Shown piece by piece: positions 52,352 through 61,579 of a stretch of DNA of 64,000 bases; the first letter of the stretch is position 1; each line of letters opens with the position of its first letter. A program made the translations under genes and the position numbers. The DNA lies in assembly GCA_016125255.1 (NCBI GenBank), contig WGMD01000007.1:1-64000 (forward strand). The letters are read 5' to 3'. The notes below the pieces were generated by a model. The model was not told the origin of the DNA, did no database searches, and worked only from the letters and a program-made list of their open reading frames with translations. This DNA is from Planctomycetota bacterium (GTDB taxonomy: Bacteria; Planctomycetota; Phycisphaerae; Phycisphaerales; Zrk34).

Positions 52352-53184
52352 TTGAGGGCCCCCATGAAAAGCCGGGCGGCGACGATGACGAGCACCACGC
52401 TGAACGCCGCGCGAAGCAGCGAGCTGCGCGTGCGGCGCATGACCTTGGCGCCGAGGGTCGATCCGACAAGGACGCCGACGAGGACGGGCGCGGTGATGAA
52501 CGGGTCGATGTCGCCGCGGGCGAAGTAGACGCCGGCGGAGGCAGCGGCGGTGACGCCGATCATGAAATTACTCGTCGCCGACGAAGCTTTGAGCGGGACG
52601 CCCATGAGCATGTTCATCGTCGGCACCTTGATCGTGCCGCCGCCGATGCCGAGCAAACCGCTGGCAATCCCGGCGAAAATGCTCATGAACAACCCGAGCG
52701 GTGTGCGATTGACCTGATATTCGACTTGCGAACCGATCGCCGGATCGTAGTACGAGCCGCGCAGATCGAGCCGGCGGCTCAGGCCGTCGAGCTTCGGCGA
52801 CGCCTCCGGCTCGTCGCGCCCGTGCAGCCACATGGCAAAGGCGGTGTAGGTCAGCAGCGCGGCGAAGATGATGGTGAGCCAGCGCGTTTCGACGAGGCCG
52901 GCGACGGTCGCGCCGATGAGCGCGCCGATCGTCGTGCCCATCTCCAGGTACATCGCGAGCCGAAAGTTCGTCAGGTGTTCCTTCACGTAGGCGGCGCCCG
53001 CCCCGCTGCTGGTGGCGATAACGGAAATGATCGAAGCGCCGATGGCGTAACGGATATCGATGCCCATGAGCAGCGTCAGGGCCGGCACGACGATGACGCC
53101 GCCGCCGAGGCCGAACATCGCGCCAAAAACGCCCGCCAGCACGGCGATGACGAATGTGATGAGCATGAACGCGAGCGGCGTCAT
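52348..53184 (-). CDS. Sulfite exporter TauE/SafE family permease
   Basis: 278 residues with eight predicted helices. The duplicated TSUP motif is seen as VLAGVFGAMFGLGGGVIVVP (about 15-34) and GIASGLLGIGGGTIKVP (about 169-185). The family moves sulfite, sulfonates or other small organic anions across the inner membrane. The central loop (about 100-150) is longer and more charged than in minimal members. It is upstream of and coupled to the DUF1634 gene, and divergent from the copper operon. Confidence 0.9.
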   Translation of the reverse strand: MTPLAFMLITFVIAVLAGVFGAMFGLGGGVIVVPALTLLMGIDIRYAIGASIISVIATSSGAGAAYVKEHLTNFRLAMYLEMGTTIGALIGATVAGLVETRWLTIIFAALLTYTAFAMWLHGRDEPEASPKLDGLSRRLDLRGSYYDPAIGSQVEYQVNRTPLGLFMSIFAGIASGLLGIGGGTIKVPTMNMLMGVPLKASSATSNFMIGVTAAASAGVYFARGDIDPFITAPVLVGVLVGSTLGAKVMRRTRSSLLRAAFSVVLVIVAARLFMGALK

Positions 53185-53265
53185 GCCCGGACGCTATCGG
53201 AACGCGAACGGACATGCAAACCGCCGACGCTGGACTTTCGCCGGCGCCCGCTGAATAATGCGTTT

Positions 53266-53601
53266 ATGCTCCGATGCCTGCTCGTCATCGCACTGTTCAT
53301 GCAATCGCTGGTGCTCCCGGCTGCGGCGGCGCCGTCAACGCAGCCGGACTGCGGGCCGATGAAGGCCTGCTGCATGCATGCGTGCAAGTGCGAGGCGAAG
53401 CCGAGCGAACCCGCGCCGGATCGCACGCCCGCCCAGCGCGACGGCAACAATGAAAACACCCGTCATATTCTGGCCATGCCTCCCGTCGCGGCGACCGGCC
53501 TGTTCGCCCTGACCGCTTCGTGCGACCCGCTGCCGATTCTTGCGTGCCCCCCTGCCACATCACCCGACCGGCAGTCCCTTCTGTGCGTCTGGCGGAACTG
53601 A
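53266..53601 (+). CDS. Small secreted Cys/Met/His-rich protein
   Basis: 111 residues. A signal peptide ends near AAAA (about 22). CGPMKACCMHACKCEA (29-44) is dense in cysteine, methionine and histidine and could bind copper. Further cysteines appear near the C-terminus (SCDPLPILACPP). No known family is recognised. It is the first gene of a forward run that includes a metal-binding lipoprotein and a multicopper oxidase, so a copper-binding role is inferred from context. Confidence 0.55.
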   Translation: MLRCLLVIALFMQSLVLPAAAAPSTQPDCGPMKACCMHACKCEAKPSEPAPDRTPAQRDGNNENTRHILAMPPVAATGLFALTASCDPLPILACPPATSPDRQSLLCVWRN

Positions 53602-53679
53602 TCGCGACCTTCGCGCCCTGATTGCGCGCTGATCGTGGTCAAAGCGTTCCGTTTTCCCGCAAACAGAAGGGTTTTCGAT

Positions 53680-54057
53680 ATGTCATGTTCAACATGGTCC
53701 GCCGGCGCGATGGTCGCGCTGGCGTTAATGATCACGGGTTGTCAGTCGACGCCGACGACCGCAAAATCGGCTCCTGCCTACTCGCAGGCGCCGGTATCGC
53801 CGCTGGGCGTCACGATGGTCGTGCACGGCATGTCGTGTCCGTTGTGCGCGACGAATGTCGACAAGCAGTTGCTTCGGGTGCATGGCGTGACGGGCGTATT
53901 CGCCAATCTGCAGGACGGGCGCATCGACGTCGCCGTCAATCCGACCGACCCGCCCACCGAGGCCGCGCTGGCCCATGCCGTCATCGAATCGGGCTTCACG
54001 CTCGTGAAGATCGACGAAAGCGGCGCTTCAACGACTCACCCCCGGACTAAGGAGTAA
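53680..54057 (+). CDS. Lipoprotein with heavy-metal-associated (HMA) domain
   Basis: 125 residues from the ATG with AGAAGGG upstream; a GTG 15 codons earlier would spoil the signal. The lipobox is ITGC (18-21). After a short linker the HMA domain begins VTMVVHGMSCPLCATNVDKQL (44-64), with metal-binding cysteines C53 and C56. HMA domains are nearly always cytoplasmic, as free chaperones or on P-type ATPases. A lipid-anchored envelope version would deliver or capture copper outside the cytoplasm. The following gene starts 4 bases after the stop. Confidence 0.85.
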   Translation: MSCSTWSAGAMVALALMITGCQSTPTTAKSAPAYSQAPVSPLGVTMVVHGMSCPLCATNVDKQLLRVHGVTGVFANLQDGRIDVAVNPTDPPTEAALAHAVIESGFTLVKIDESGASTTHPRTKE

Positions 54058-54061
54058 TTTC

Positions 54062-54904
54062 ATGCGTTCACCATTCCACGGCGCGACGGCATTTCTCGCC
54101 GTCGCGCTCATGTCGTCGTTCGCCATCGCCCAGCAGGCCGTGCATACCCCCACCGCCGCGCAGCCCTCGACCGGCGTGCTCATGGTCCGACAGCTCGTCG
54201 AGTTCACCCATTACGAAAACGACCCGACCGGCCTGGACCGCACCGTCGATGACACCATGCTCCTGACCGATCTGGCCTACGGGCTCACCAAGGACACCGT
54301 CGTCATGCTTCGCGCCCCCGTCCTCTTCCGCGATACAGACAGCCCGAACCCCGGCGTCGGCGGCAAGAACGAGGGCTTCGGCGATCTGCACGTCATGGTC
54401 AAAAAGCGCATCTGGCAAAACGACACCGGCCCGATCGACACCGCGCGACTCGGCCTCGTCACCGGACTGGACCTGCGCACCGGCAAAGCCCCCTTCGGGT
54501 CCGATTCCTTCGACCCGATGCTCGGCGTCGTCTACACGCAGATCAAGGGACGTCACGGCTTCAACGCCGCCGCTCGCTATAAGTTCAACACCGGCTCGCG
54601 TCCCAACCCCGTCCGTGCCGGCGATTCGAGCGCCGACATCGTCAACTATGAATTGGCCTACCTGTATCGCCTTGCCCCCGAGTCCTACGCCGCCGACACC
54701 AAAGGCGCGTGGTATGCCATCGCCGAGGCGCACGGAACCTACGAAACCAACGGCGACAACGAGCTGTTCCTCGCCCCCGGCGTGATGTACGAAGGCCGCA
54801 ACTGGGCGCTCGAAGCGTCGGTGTCGCTGCCCGCATGGCAGGACCTTGATCATCGACCGGAAGCGAAATTCGTCGTGACGCTCGGACTGCGCCTGCTGTT
54901 CTGA
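54062..54904 (+). CDS. Outer-membrane beta-barrel-like protein (MetA/phenol-pathway transporter type)
   Basis: 280 residues with TAAGGAG before the ATG and a signal peptide ending at AIA (about 23). Alternating hydrophobic strands, GFGDLHVMVKKRIW (about 101-114), LGLVTGLDLRTGKAPFGSDSFDPMLGVVYT and a C-terminal strand ending LGLRLLF, with terminal phenylalanine, are those of an outer-membrane barrel. It is similar in outline to the MetA-pathway family and to hypothetical proteins of copper operons. A role in metal passage or binding is inferred from its operon. Confidence 0.7.
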   Translation: MRSPFHGATAFLAVALMSSFAIAQQAVHTPTAAQPSTGVLMVRQLVEFTHYENDPTGLDRTVDDTMLLTDLAYGLTKDTVVMLRAPVLFRDTDSPNPGVGGKNEGFGDLHVMVKKRIWQNDTGPIDTARLGLVTGLDLRTGKAPFGSDSFDPMLGVVYTQIKGRHGFNAAARYKFNTGSRPNPVRAGDSSADIVNYELAYLYRLAPESYAADTKGAWYAIAEAHGTYETNGDNELFLAPGVMYEGRNWALEASVSLPAWQDLDHRPEAKFVVTLGLRLLF

Positions 54905-54932
54905 CCGCAACGGGCCACACAAGGAATCCCTC

Positions 54933-56369
54933 ATGAATCGATCCCATTTCATCACGCTCGCCCTGCCTGCGACCATGTTCATCGCCGGCTGCGCGACCGT
55001 CGATACGCATGAAGCGATGACGAACGTCACGCAAATGGTGCACGACCGCGCCGGCGTCGAAACGCGCTGGCGGCAGGACACGGCGGCGGACTCGCAAGTC
55101 GATGACGCCCTCGCAAAATTGCTCGAAGAGCCGCTGACAAGCGAGGCGGCCGTCGAAATCGCTTTGCTGCGCTCGCCGGAGCTACAGGCGACGTACGAAG
55201 AGCTGGGCGTCGCGCAGGCGAATCTCGTCGAGGCGGGGCTGCTCAAGAACCCCGTGCTCGCGGCACAGGTGCGCTGGCCCACCGCGGGGAGCGGGACAAA
55301 TGCGGAGATGAGTCTGGCGGCGGATTTTCTGGACCTGTTGATGATCGGGCCGCGCAAGCGGATGGCCGAGGCACAATGGCGTATGGCGCAGGCGCATGTG
55401 GCGGACGTCGTGCTCGATCACGTTGCGGCGGTGCGTGAGGCGTATTACGAGCTTGTCGCCGCACAGCAGCGGCGGAAGATGCGCGACGCCATCGCCGGCG
55501 CCGCCGACCTGTCGCTCGAGCTGATGACGCGCCTGCACGGCGCGGGCAACGTGTCGGACCTGGACCTGAGCCGGCAGCAGGACGCCCGGACCACCGCGCA
55601 TCTGACGGCGGCGCAGCGCGCTTCGCAGGTCACGCAGGCGCGGGCGCGCTTGCAGGAACTGATGGGCCTCGATGCGACGCAGACGCAGTGGACCACAGCC
55701 GACCAACTCGCCGCGCCGGACACGACGGCCGACGCGGCGGCGCTCTTCGCGATGGCGCATGACCATCGACTCGATCGACAGGCGGCGGCGGACGAAGTGA
55801 CGATGCTCGCCGACGCGTTGGGCGTGCAGAAGGATTGGGGCTGGCTGTCCTCCATGTCGGTCGGGCCGAATGCGGAGCATGATCTGGACGGCACATGGGT
55901 GGTCGGCCCGCACGTCGAGGTGACGCTGCCGATCTTCGATCAGGGTCAGCCCGAAACCGCCCGCGTCGTCGCCCGCCTGCGGCAAAGTCAGCGGAAGCTC
56001 GAAGCGATCGACCGCCGCATCGAGTCGCAGATCACGACCGCGCTCGATCAACTGCGACTGGCGCACGCGGCGGCGCAGCAATACCGCGATGTGCTCATCC
56101 CGCTGCGCACGTCGATCGTGAGTGAAACGCAGCGGCGGTACAACTTCATGCTGAGCGGCATTTTTGAGGTCATCGCCGCGCGCGAAGCGGAGTATGAAGC
56201 GTACGAGTCATCGATCGAAGCGATGCGCGATTACTGGATCGCGCACGCGCAGCTTGAGCGCGCGGTCGGTTGGCCGGTCACGGTCGAATCCGATGCGACA
56301 CCGCCGACGAAGGCGCAGGACGAGTCGGACGCCGCAGCACACGAACATCATCACGACAAGGAGCATTGA
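54933..56369 (+). CDS. TolC-family outer-membrane lipoprotein (CusC-like)
   Basis: 478 residues. The lipobox is IAGC (17-20). Two outer-membrane efflux repeats appear as ALLRSPELQATYEELGVAQANL (about 76-97) and QITTALDQLRLAHAAAQQYRD (about 369-389). The C-terminus is histidine-rich (HEHHHDKEH), which may bind metal. CusC-type channels normally work with an RND pump and an adaptor. Neither is in this operon, so the protein either pairs with components encoded elsewhere or has another role. Confidence 0.85.
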   Translation: MNRSHFITLALPATMFIAGCATVDTHEAMTNVTQMVHDRAGVETRWRQDTAADSQVDDALAKLLEEPLTSEAAVEIALLRSPELQATYEELGVAQANLVEAGLLKNPVLAAQVRWPTAGSGTNAEMSLAADFLDLLMIGPRKRMAEAQWRMAQAHVADVVLDHVAAVREAYYELVAAQQRRKMRDAIAGAADLSLELMTRLHGAGNVSDLDLSRQQDARTTAHLTAAQRASQVTQARARLQELMGLDATQTQWTTADQLAAPDTTADAAALFAMAHDHRLDRQAAADEVTMLADALGVQKDWGWLSSMSVGPNAEHDLDGTWVVGPHVEVTLPIFDQGQPETARVVARLRQSQRKLEAIDRRIESQITTALDQLRLAHAAAQQYRDVLIPLRTSIVSETQRRYNFMLSGIFEVIAAREAEYEAYESSIEAMRDYWIAHAQLERAVGWPVTVESDATPPTKAQDESDAAAHEHHHDKEH

Positions 56370-56370
56370 T

Positions 56371-57651
56371 ATGACTTATCCCACACGACGCTGGATGCTG
56401 GGAGCGACGGCTTTGTCCGCCATGACCGGCGGCGCGATGCTGCGCCGCGCCGAGGCGGCCGAGGCGAACGACGGGCCGGTCAAACACGAGGATCATGGCG
56501 ACAAGGACGACCGCTACACGCCGGTCGTCACAGTGGACGGCTCGACGATGCCGTTCAAGATCGTCGACGGCGTCAAGGAGTTCCGCATCGTCGCCGAGCC
56601 GATCGAACAGGAATTCGCGCCGGGAATGAAGGTCAAATGCTGGGGCTACAACGGCTCGACGCCCGGGCCGACGATCGAAGCGGTCGAGGGCGACCGCGTG
56701 CGTCTGTTCGTGACGAACAAGCTCGGGGAGCACACGACGATTCACTGGCACGGCTTGTTGCTTCCATGCGGGATGGACGGCGTGGGCGGATTGAATCAGC
56801 CGCAGATCGAGCCGGGCGAGACATGGGTGTATGAGTTCACATTGCGCCAGCACGGCACGCAGATGTATCACCCGCACGCGGACGAGATGACGCAAATGGC
56901 CTTCGGCATGATGGGCATGTTCATCATTCACCCGAAGAAGCCGGAACGGAAAGTCGACCGTGATTATGCGATCATGCTGCACGAATGGATGGTTCCGCCC
57001 GGCGCATATCGGCCGGACCCGAACGTGATGCTCGATTTCAACACGTTCACCTTCAACGGCCGTGTTTTCCCGGGGACTTCGCCGCTGCTTGCACAACTTG
57101 GCGAGCGCGTGCGCGTGCGCTTCGGGAATCTGTCGATGGATCAGCACCCGATTCATTTGCACGGCTACCAGTTTAAGGTGACGGGCACGGACGCCGGGCC
57201 GATTCCCGAGACGGCCCAGTGGCCGATGACCACGGTTCCCGTACCCGTTGGCGCGACGCGCGATTTCGAGCTCGTCGCCGACGCGCCGGGCGACTGGATC
57301 ATGCACTGCCACAAATCGCACCACACGATGAACGCGATGGGCCACGACGTGCCGAACATGATCGGCGTCGATCAGCGCGAAGGCGATCTGGAAAAGAAGC
57401 TGCGCGCGTTGCTGCCGGGCTACATGGCGATGGGTCAGCAAGGCATGGCGGAACATCAGGACCACGCGCGTCACATGAAGGGCCCGGCCAACACCCTGCC
57501 GATGATGTCGGGCGAAGGCCCCTACGGCAACCTCGAAATGGGCGGCATGTTCACCATGCTCAAAGTCCGCGACCAACTCCCACGTGATGGCGGTGACCCG
57601 GGCTGGTACGAATACCCCAAAGGCACACAGGCGTGGAAGGTCGATGGGTAA
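56371..57651 (+). CDS. Multicopper oxidase (CopA/CotA-like)
   Basis: 426 residues. A twin-arginine-like signal, TRRWMLGATALSAM, is at the N-terminus. Copper ligands are complete: HWH (125-127), HPH (167-169), HPIHLH (258-263) and the HCHxxxH motif with type 1 copper residues H311, C312, H313, H317 and axial M322. The enzyme oxidises Cu(I) or phenols at the expense of oxygen. A methionine-rich C-terminal segment (MAMGQQGMAEHQ...HMKGPANTLPMM, about 351-375) is typical of cuprous oxidases. It ends the copper operon. Confidence 0.93.
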   Translation: MTYPTRRWMLGATALSAMTGGAMLRRAEAAEANDGPVKHEDHGDKDDRYTPVVTVDGSTMPFKIVDGVKEFRIVAEPIEQEFAPGMKVKCWGYNGSTPGPTIEAVEGDRVRLFVTNKLGEHTTIHWHGLLLPCGMDGVGGLNQPQIEPGETWVYEFTLRQHGTQMYHPHADEMTQMAFGMMGMFIIHPKKPERKVDRDYAIMLHEWMVPPGAYRPDPNVMLDFNTFTFNGRVFPGTSPLLAQLGERVRVRFGNLSMDQHPIHLHGYQFKVTGTDAGPIPETAQWPMTTVPVPVGATRDFELVADAPGDWIMHCHKSHHTMNAMGHDVPNMIGVDQREGDLEKKLRALLPGYMAMGQQGMAEHQDHARHMKGPANTLPMMSGEGPYGNLEMGGMFTMLKVRDQLPRDGGDPGWYEYPKGTQAWKVDG

Positions 57652-57712
57652 GCGCGCGTACGATGTGTATTTCCGGGGCTTCGGCGCGTGGCGGCCTCAG
57701 TCCGCGGCTTTG

Positions 57713-57740
57713 GGCTGAATGCTGAGGGCTGAATGCTGAG
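57713..57740. repeat. 14-bp perfect tandem duplication
   Basis: GGCTGAATGCTGAG twice in a row, in the 100-base gap between the multicopper oxidase and the convergent stress-protein gene, with a nearby CCTCAG that can pair with CTGAGG. Confidence 0.7.
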
Positions 57741-57751
57741 GCCTGCTTTGC

Positions 57752-58180
57752 TCAGATCGTGCCGGACCAGTCGGGGGGGAAAAGCAGGACGGGGACGTGA
57801 GCGGCGCGGACGATTTGTTGGGGGATGTCGCCGGCGAGGAGACGGGCGACGCGGCCTTTGCCGGAGAGGCCCAGGACGATGAGCGTGGCGTTCTGGGCTT
57901 CGGCGGCGTTGAGGATGGCGCGGCCGATGTCGTCGCCGTAGAGGAGCAGACCTTCGGCGGGGATGTTGGATTCGGCGAGGCGGCTGGTCAGCGACGCGAG
58001 GGTCTGTTCGCCGCGCTGGCGGGTGTCATCGGTGGATTCGTCTTCTTCGGTGGGTCGGGCGACGTGGGCGACAATGACGGTGGCGCTCAAACGATCGGCG
58101 AGGTCGCGAATCGTCAGGTACAGCTTATCGCTGGCCCAGGGTGTGGAGACGGCTACGAAGATGCGACTGGCGGATGGCAC
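57752..58180 (-). CDS. Universal stress protein (UspA family)
   Basis: 142 residues, GTG start. FVAVSTPWASDKL opens the fold and the nucleotide-binding loop is GLSGKGRVARLLAGDIPQQIV (about 106-126), matching the G-x2-G-x9-G-(S/T) pattern loosely: the last serine or threonine is replaced by D-I-P. ATP binding is therefore uncertain. It probably acts in the cytoplasm under stress. It lies between the copper operon and the complex I genes. Confidence 0.87.
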   Translation of the reverse strand: MPSASRIFVAVSTPWASDKLYLTIRDLADRLSATVIVAHVARPTEEDESTDDTRQRGEQTLASLTSRLAESNIPAEGLLLYGDDIGRAILNAAEAQNATLIVLGLSGKGRVARLLAGDIPQQIVRAAHVPVLLFPPDWSGTI

Positions 58181-58267
58181 GGGCGACTCCGGAATCGGGG
58201 TGCGGCCGACATTATACCGGGCGAGGTGCGGACGCGCATCATCATGATGCGCCCAAAGGCGGCGGAC

Positions 58268-59839
58268 TCAGCGGGGCAGTTCGGCGACGGGCTGGGCAGC
58301 GGCCGGAGCGACGGGCTTGGCCTGAACAGGCGTGTGCACGTGCGGGCGGTACTGGAAGGCGTCGGCGGCGTGATGGCTGGCTTCGACGAGCCCTCCGGCG
58401 GCCAGCGAGAGGACGATGACGCCGATCGCCGACGCCACGGCGGCCAGCGAACGCGACGGCAGCGCCTCGATGCTCACCGCCTCGTCGGGGTCGGTCAGGT
58501 AGCAGGTGGCGATGATGCGGAGGTAGTAGAACGCGCCGATGGCGGAGTTGAGCAGGCCCAGCACGGCGAGCCAGATGTAACCGGCGCTGATGGCGGCGCC
58601 GAAGATGTAGAGCTTGCCCCAGAAGCCCACGAGCGGCGGGATGCCCGCCAGGGACAGGACGCAGAGGGCCATGATCGCCGCGTGCAGCGGGCGGCGTCGC
58701 GCCAGGCCGCGCAGATCATCGAACGACTCGGCTTCCTCGCCCGAGCGCTTGAGCAGACCCAGCACGGCGAACGCCCCGAGGTTCATCACGCCGTAGGCCA
58801 CCATGTAGAACAGCACCGCCGCGACGCCGTTGCGTGCGGGCGACGTGCCGACGTCGGTGCCCGGGCCGGCGACGAGACCGATGAGCATGTATCCGCTGTG
58901 CGCGATCGAGGAGTAGGCCAGGACGCGTTTGACGTTGCTCTGAAGGAGCGCGAGCGTGTTGCCCACGAACATCGTCAGGACGGCCAGCACCCAGAACAGC
59001 GCCCCCAGTGCGGCGGTGTCATGTGCGCCGATCCAGCCGACCGCGTCGAGCAGGAGAATGAGCGTGAGGAAGCCCGCGGCCTTGGGCACGAAGGCGAGGA
59101 ACGCGGTCACCGGCGTCGCCGCACCCTGATACACGTCGGCGACGTAGGTATGCATCGGCACGGCGGCGATCTTGAAGCAGACGCCGATGACGGCGATGAT
59201 CAGGCCGGCGAGGCCGATGGTCGAGATGCCGTCTTCGGCGAAGATGACGTGAATCTGATTAAGATACGTGGTGCCGGTCGCACCGTAAATGAGGGCGAAT
59301 CCATAGAGGAAAATCGCCGCGGACATGGCGCCGAGGAAGAAGTATTTCACCGCGGCTTCGGGGGCCTTGAGATTGCGGCGGCTGGTGGCGACGAGGACGT
59401 AGGTCGGCAGACTCGTCAGTTCGAGGGCGAGGAAAAGCCAGACCAGATCATCCGCCCCCGCGCAGAGCATCGCACCGACGAGCGAAAGGAGCAGGAAGCC
59501 GAAGAACTCGCCGCGGGAGGCGTCGGCGGGGTTGAATTTCGCGCCGGGGAGCGAAGCGTTGGCCTCGTCGGGCGTCTCCGCGGCGCCGACGAGCAGCGCC
59601 AGGCCGACGAGACAGATGGAGACTTTCATGAAGACGGCCATGGACGAGGTCGCCGCGGGCGAGGCGGTGGCGGCCATGATGGCGGCGATGAGCAGGCCCA
59701 GCGCGCTGATCGGATAAGTGGCGCGGCGGACGGCTTCGGTGGGGCTCAGTCCGATGATCATGACGGCGAAGGCGACGGCCGTGACGACGATCTCGGGCCA
59801 GAGGGTGGAAATCTTGGTGGCCATGCTCATCTCAATCAT
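58268..59839 (-). CDS. nuoN: NADH-quinone oxidoreductase subunit N
   Basis: 523 residues with about 14 helices. The start is the ATGA overlap with nuoM. Proton-pump family residues include the TM5 glutamate region LALELTSLPTYVLVA (about 136-150) and the lysine of KAAGFLTLILLL (about 252-263). It is an antiporter-like membrane subunit of complex I and the last of the nuo genes here. The extra helical C-terminus ends in a Pro/Ala-rich tail. Confidence 0.95.
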   Translation of the reverse strand: MIEMSMATKISTLWPEIVVTAVAFAVMIIGLSPTEAVRRATYPISALGLLIAAIMAATASPAATSSMAVFMKVSICLVGLALLVGAAETPDEANASLPGAKFNPADASRGEFFGFLLLSLVGAMLCAGADDLVWLFLALELTSLPTYVLVATSRRNLKAPEAAVKYFFLGAMSAAIFLYGFALIYGATGTTYLNQIHVIFAEDGISTIGLAGLIIAVIGVCFKIAAVPMHTYVADVYQGAATPVTAFLAFVPKAAGFLTLILLLDAVGWIGAHDTAALGALFWVLAVLTMFVGNTLALLQSNVKRVLAYSSIAHSGYMLIGLVAGPGTDVGTSPARNGVAAVLFYMVAYGVMNLGAFAVLGLLKRSGEEAESFDDLRGLARRRPLHAAIMALCVLSLAGIPPLVGFWGKLYIFGAAISAGYIWLAVLGLLNSAIGAFYYLRIIATCYLTDPDEAVSIEALPSRSLAAVASAIGVIVLSLAAGGLVEASHHAADAFQYRPHVHTPVQAKPVAPAAAQPVAELPR

Positions 59840-61578
59840 CGCGCCGCCTCCACGATCGAAACATGCGACGCATCGGTCGCCGGCGTGGCGTCGCCGAGGG
59901 TCGGATGCGCCGCGCGATACTCCATCGCCGCGCGGACCGGGCCGGTCGTGCGATCGATCGAACCTTCAAAGCTCCGCAGCATCGGCGTGGGATAAAGCCC
60001 GAGCACGAGGCACGCGACAGCCAGGGGCGCCAGCGTGACGATCTCGCGGAGGTTCAGATCGCTGACGGGGCCGTGGCCGTGATCATGTCCGTGAGCGTGC
60101 GAGCCGTGCGCGTCTTTGACGGGGCCCATGACGACGCGGCCGACCATGTAGAGAATGTAGATCGCGCCGAAGATGAAGCCCAGTGCAGCGACGGCGGCGT
60201 AGGGAATGCCCAGCACTTGCGAGCTGGTGTAGGTGCCGAAGACGGTCAGGAATTCGCCGACGAACCCGTTGAGTCCGGGGAGGCCGACGCTGGCGAAGCA
60301 GAAGAAGACGAAGAACGAGGACCAGACGGGCATACGTTTGCCGAGGCCGCCCAGTTCGGCCATTTCGCGTGTATGGAACCGGTTGTAGATCATGCCGATG
60401 CACAGGAAGAGCGCGCCGGTGGAGAGTCCATGGTTGATCATGTACATGACCGACCCGCCGACGCCGGCGGTGTTGAGGGCGAAGAGGCCGAGGATGCAGA
60501 AGCCCATGTGACTGACGGACGAGTAGGCGACGAGTTTCTTGACGTCGCTCTGCACCCAGCAGATCAGGGCGGTGTAGATGATGCCGATGATGCAGAAGAC
60601 GGCGATGGTCGGGGCCATGTCCAGCACGGCGACGGGGGCCATCGGCAGGGCGAAACGGTACAGACCGTATCCGCCGAGCTTGAGCAGCACGCCCGCCAGC
60701 ACGACTGAACCGGCCGTCGGCGCTTCGGTGTGTGCCAGGGGGAGCCATGTATGCACGGGGAACAGCGGGACCTTGACGGCGAATCCGCACAGCAGGCCCG
60801 CCAGGACAAGATGCTGGGCCGTCGTGTCGATCTGGGCCGGAACGAGCGGGAGCCACGAGAGGATCGCCGGGATGTGGATCGTCACATTGACGTTCGACAT
60901 GGCCTTGGCGGCCTCGGTGAGCTGCGGGATGTTGAAGGTCCAGAAGCCCGTCTGAGCGGCGTTGAAATAAGCGACGTAGATCACCGCCGCAAGCGTCAGC
61001 AGCGAGCCGGTAAGCGTAAAGACGAAGAACTTCATGGCAGCGTAGTGACGGTTGCCCGAGCCGAAGATGCCGATCAGGAAAAACAGCGGCACGAGCGTCA
61101 GCTCGAAGAACACGTAGAAGAGGATCACGTCCGTCGCGGTGAACACGCCCAGCAGGGCCGACTCAAGGACGAGCAGCCAGGCGTAGAACTCTCGGGTGCG
61201 TCCGCGGGTATCGTCGCCGAAGGAGCCGAGGATGGTGATGGGCATGAGTACGGCGGTGAGGAGGACGAGCCAGAGCGCGACCGAGTCGATACCGAACGAG
61301 AGCCGCACGCCGAGCATTTCGACCCACGGCGCGGCGCTGGAGAGCTGATACGGCGCGTCGGCGGTCGGCGTCAGCGCCCAATCGAACTGACCGGCGGCGC
61401 AGAGCCCCAGCAGCAGGACGACGAGCGTCGTCAGCAGCGTCGTTCCGCGATACATGCCGTCGCGGCCCTCGGGCGATCCGATCAGCAGCAGCGCGCCCAG
61501 CAGCGGGACGAGCACCATCGCGGGCAACACCCACGAACCCCCCGCCGCGCCAAGCGTGTGAATCATTGCCAAATCCAT
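59836..61578 (-). CDS. nuoM: NADH-quinone oxidoreductase subunit M
   Basis: 580 residues, about 14 helices. FYVFFELTLVPLFFLIGIFG (about 149-168) holds the conserved glutamate, and KVPLFPVHTWLPLAHTEAP (about 266-284) the lysine and histidine of the antiporter fold. A periplasmic or cytoplasmic His-rich loop (DAHGSHAHGHDHGHG, about 486-500) is unusual. It starts one base before the stop of nuoL-side sequence and is coupled to nuoN. Confidence 0.95.
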   Translation of the reverse strand: MDLAMIHTLGAAGGSWVLPAMVLVPLLGALLLIGSPEGRDGMYRGTTLLTTLVVLLLGLCAAGQFDWALTPTADAPYQLSSAAPWVEMLGVRLSFGIDSVALWLVLLTAVLMPITILGSFGDDTRGRTREFYAWLLVLESALLGVFTATDVILFYVFFELTLVPLFFLIGIFGSGNRHYAAMKFFVFTLTGSLLTLAAVIYVAYFNAAQTGFWTFNIPQLTEAAKAMSNVNVTIHIPAILSWLPLVPAQIDTTAQHLVLAGLLCGFAVKVPLFPVHTWLPLAHTEAPTAGSVVLAGVLLKLGGYGLYRFALPMAPVAVLDMAPTIAVFCIIGIIYTALICWVQSDVKKLVAYSSVSHMGFCILGLFALNTAGVGGSVMYMINHGLSTGALFLCIGMIYNRFHTREMAELGGLGKRMPVWSSFFVFFCFASVGLPGLNGFVGEFLTVFGTYTSSQVLGIPYAAVAALGFIFGAIYILYMVGRVVMGPVKDAHGSHAHGHDHGHGPVSDLNLREIVTLAPLAVACLVLGLYPTPMLRSFEGSIDRTTGPVRAAMEYRAAHPTLGDATPATDASHVSIVEAAR

Positions 61579-61579
61579 A

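Noticed and set aside
54933-56369. Complete CusCBA copper efflux system
   Set aside because: Only the outer-membrane component is present; no RND pump or adaptor gene lies in the operon.
57797-59995. 732-codon forward open frame over the stress-protein and nuoN genes
   Set aside because: The translation is almost only charged residues and glycine, and it is antisense to two well-conserved genes.
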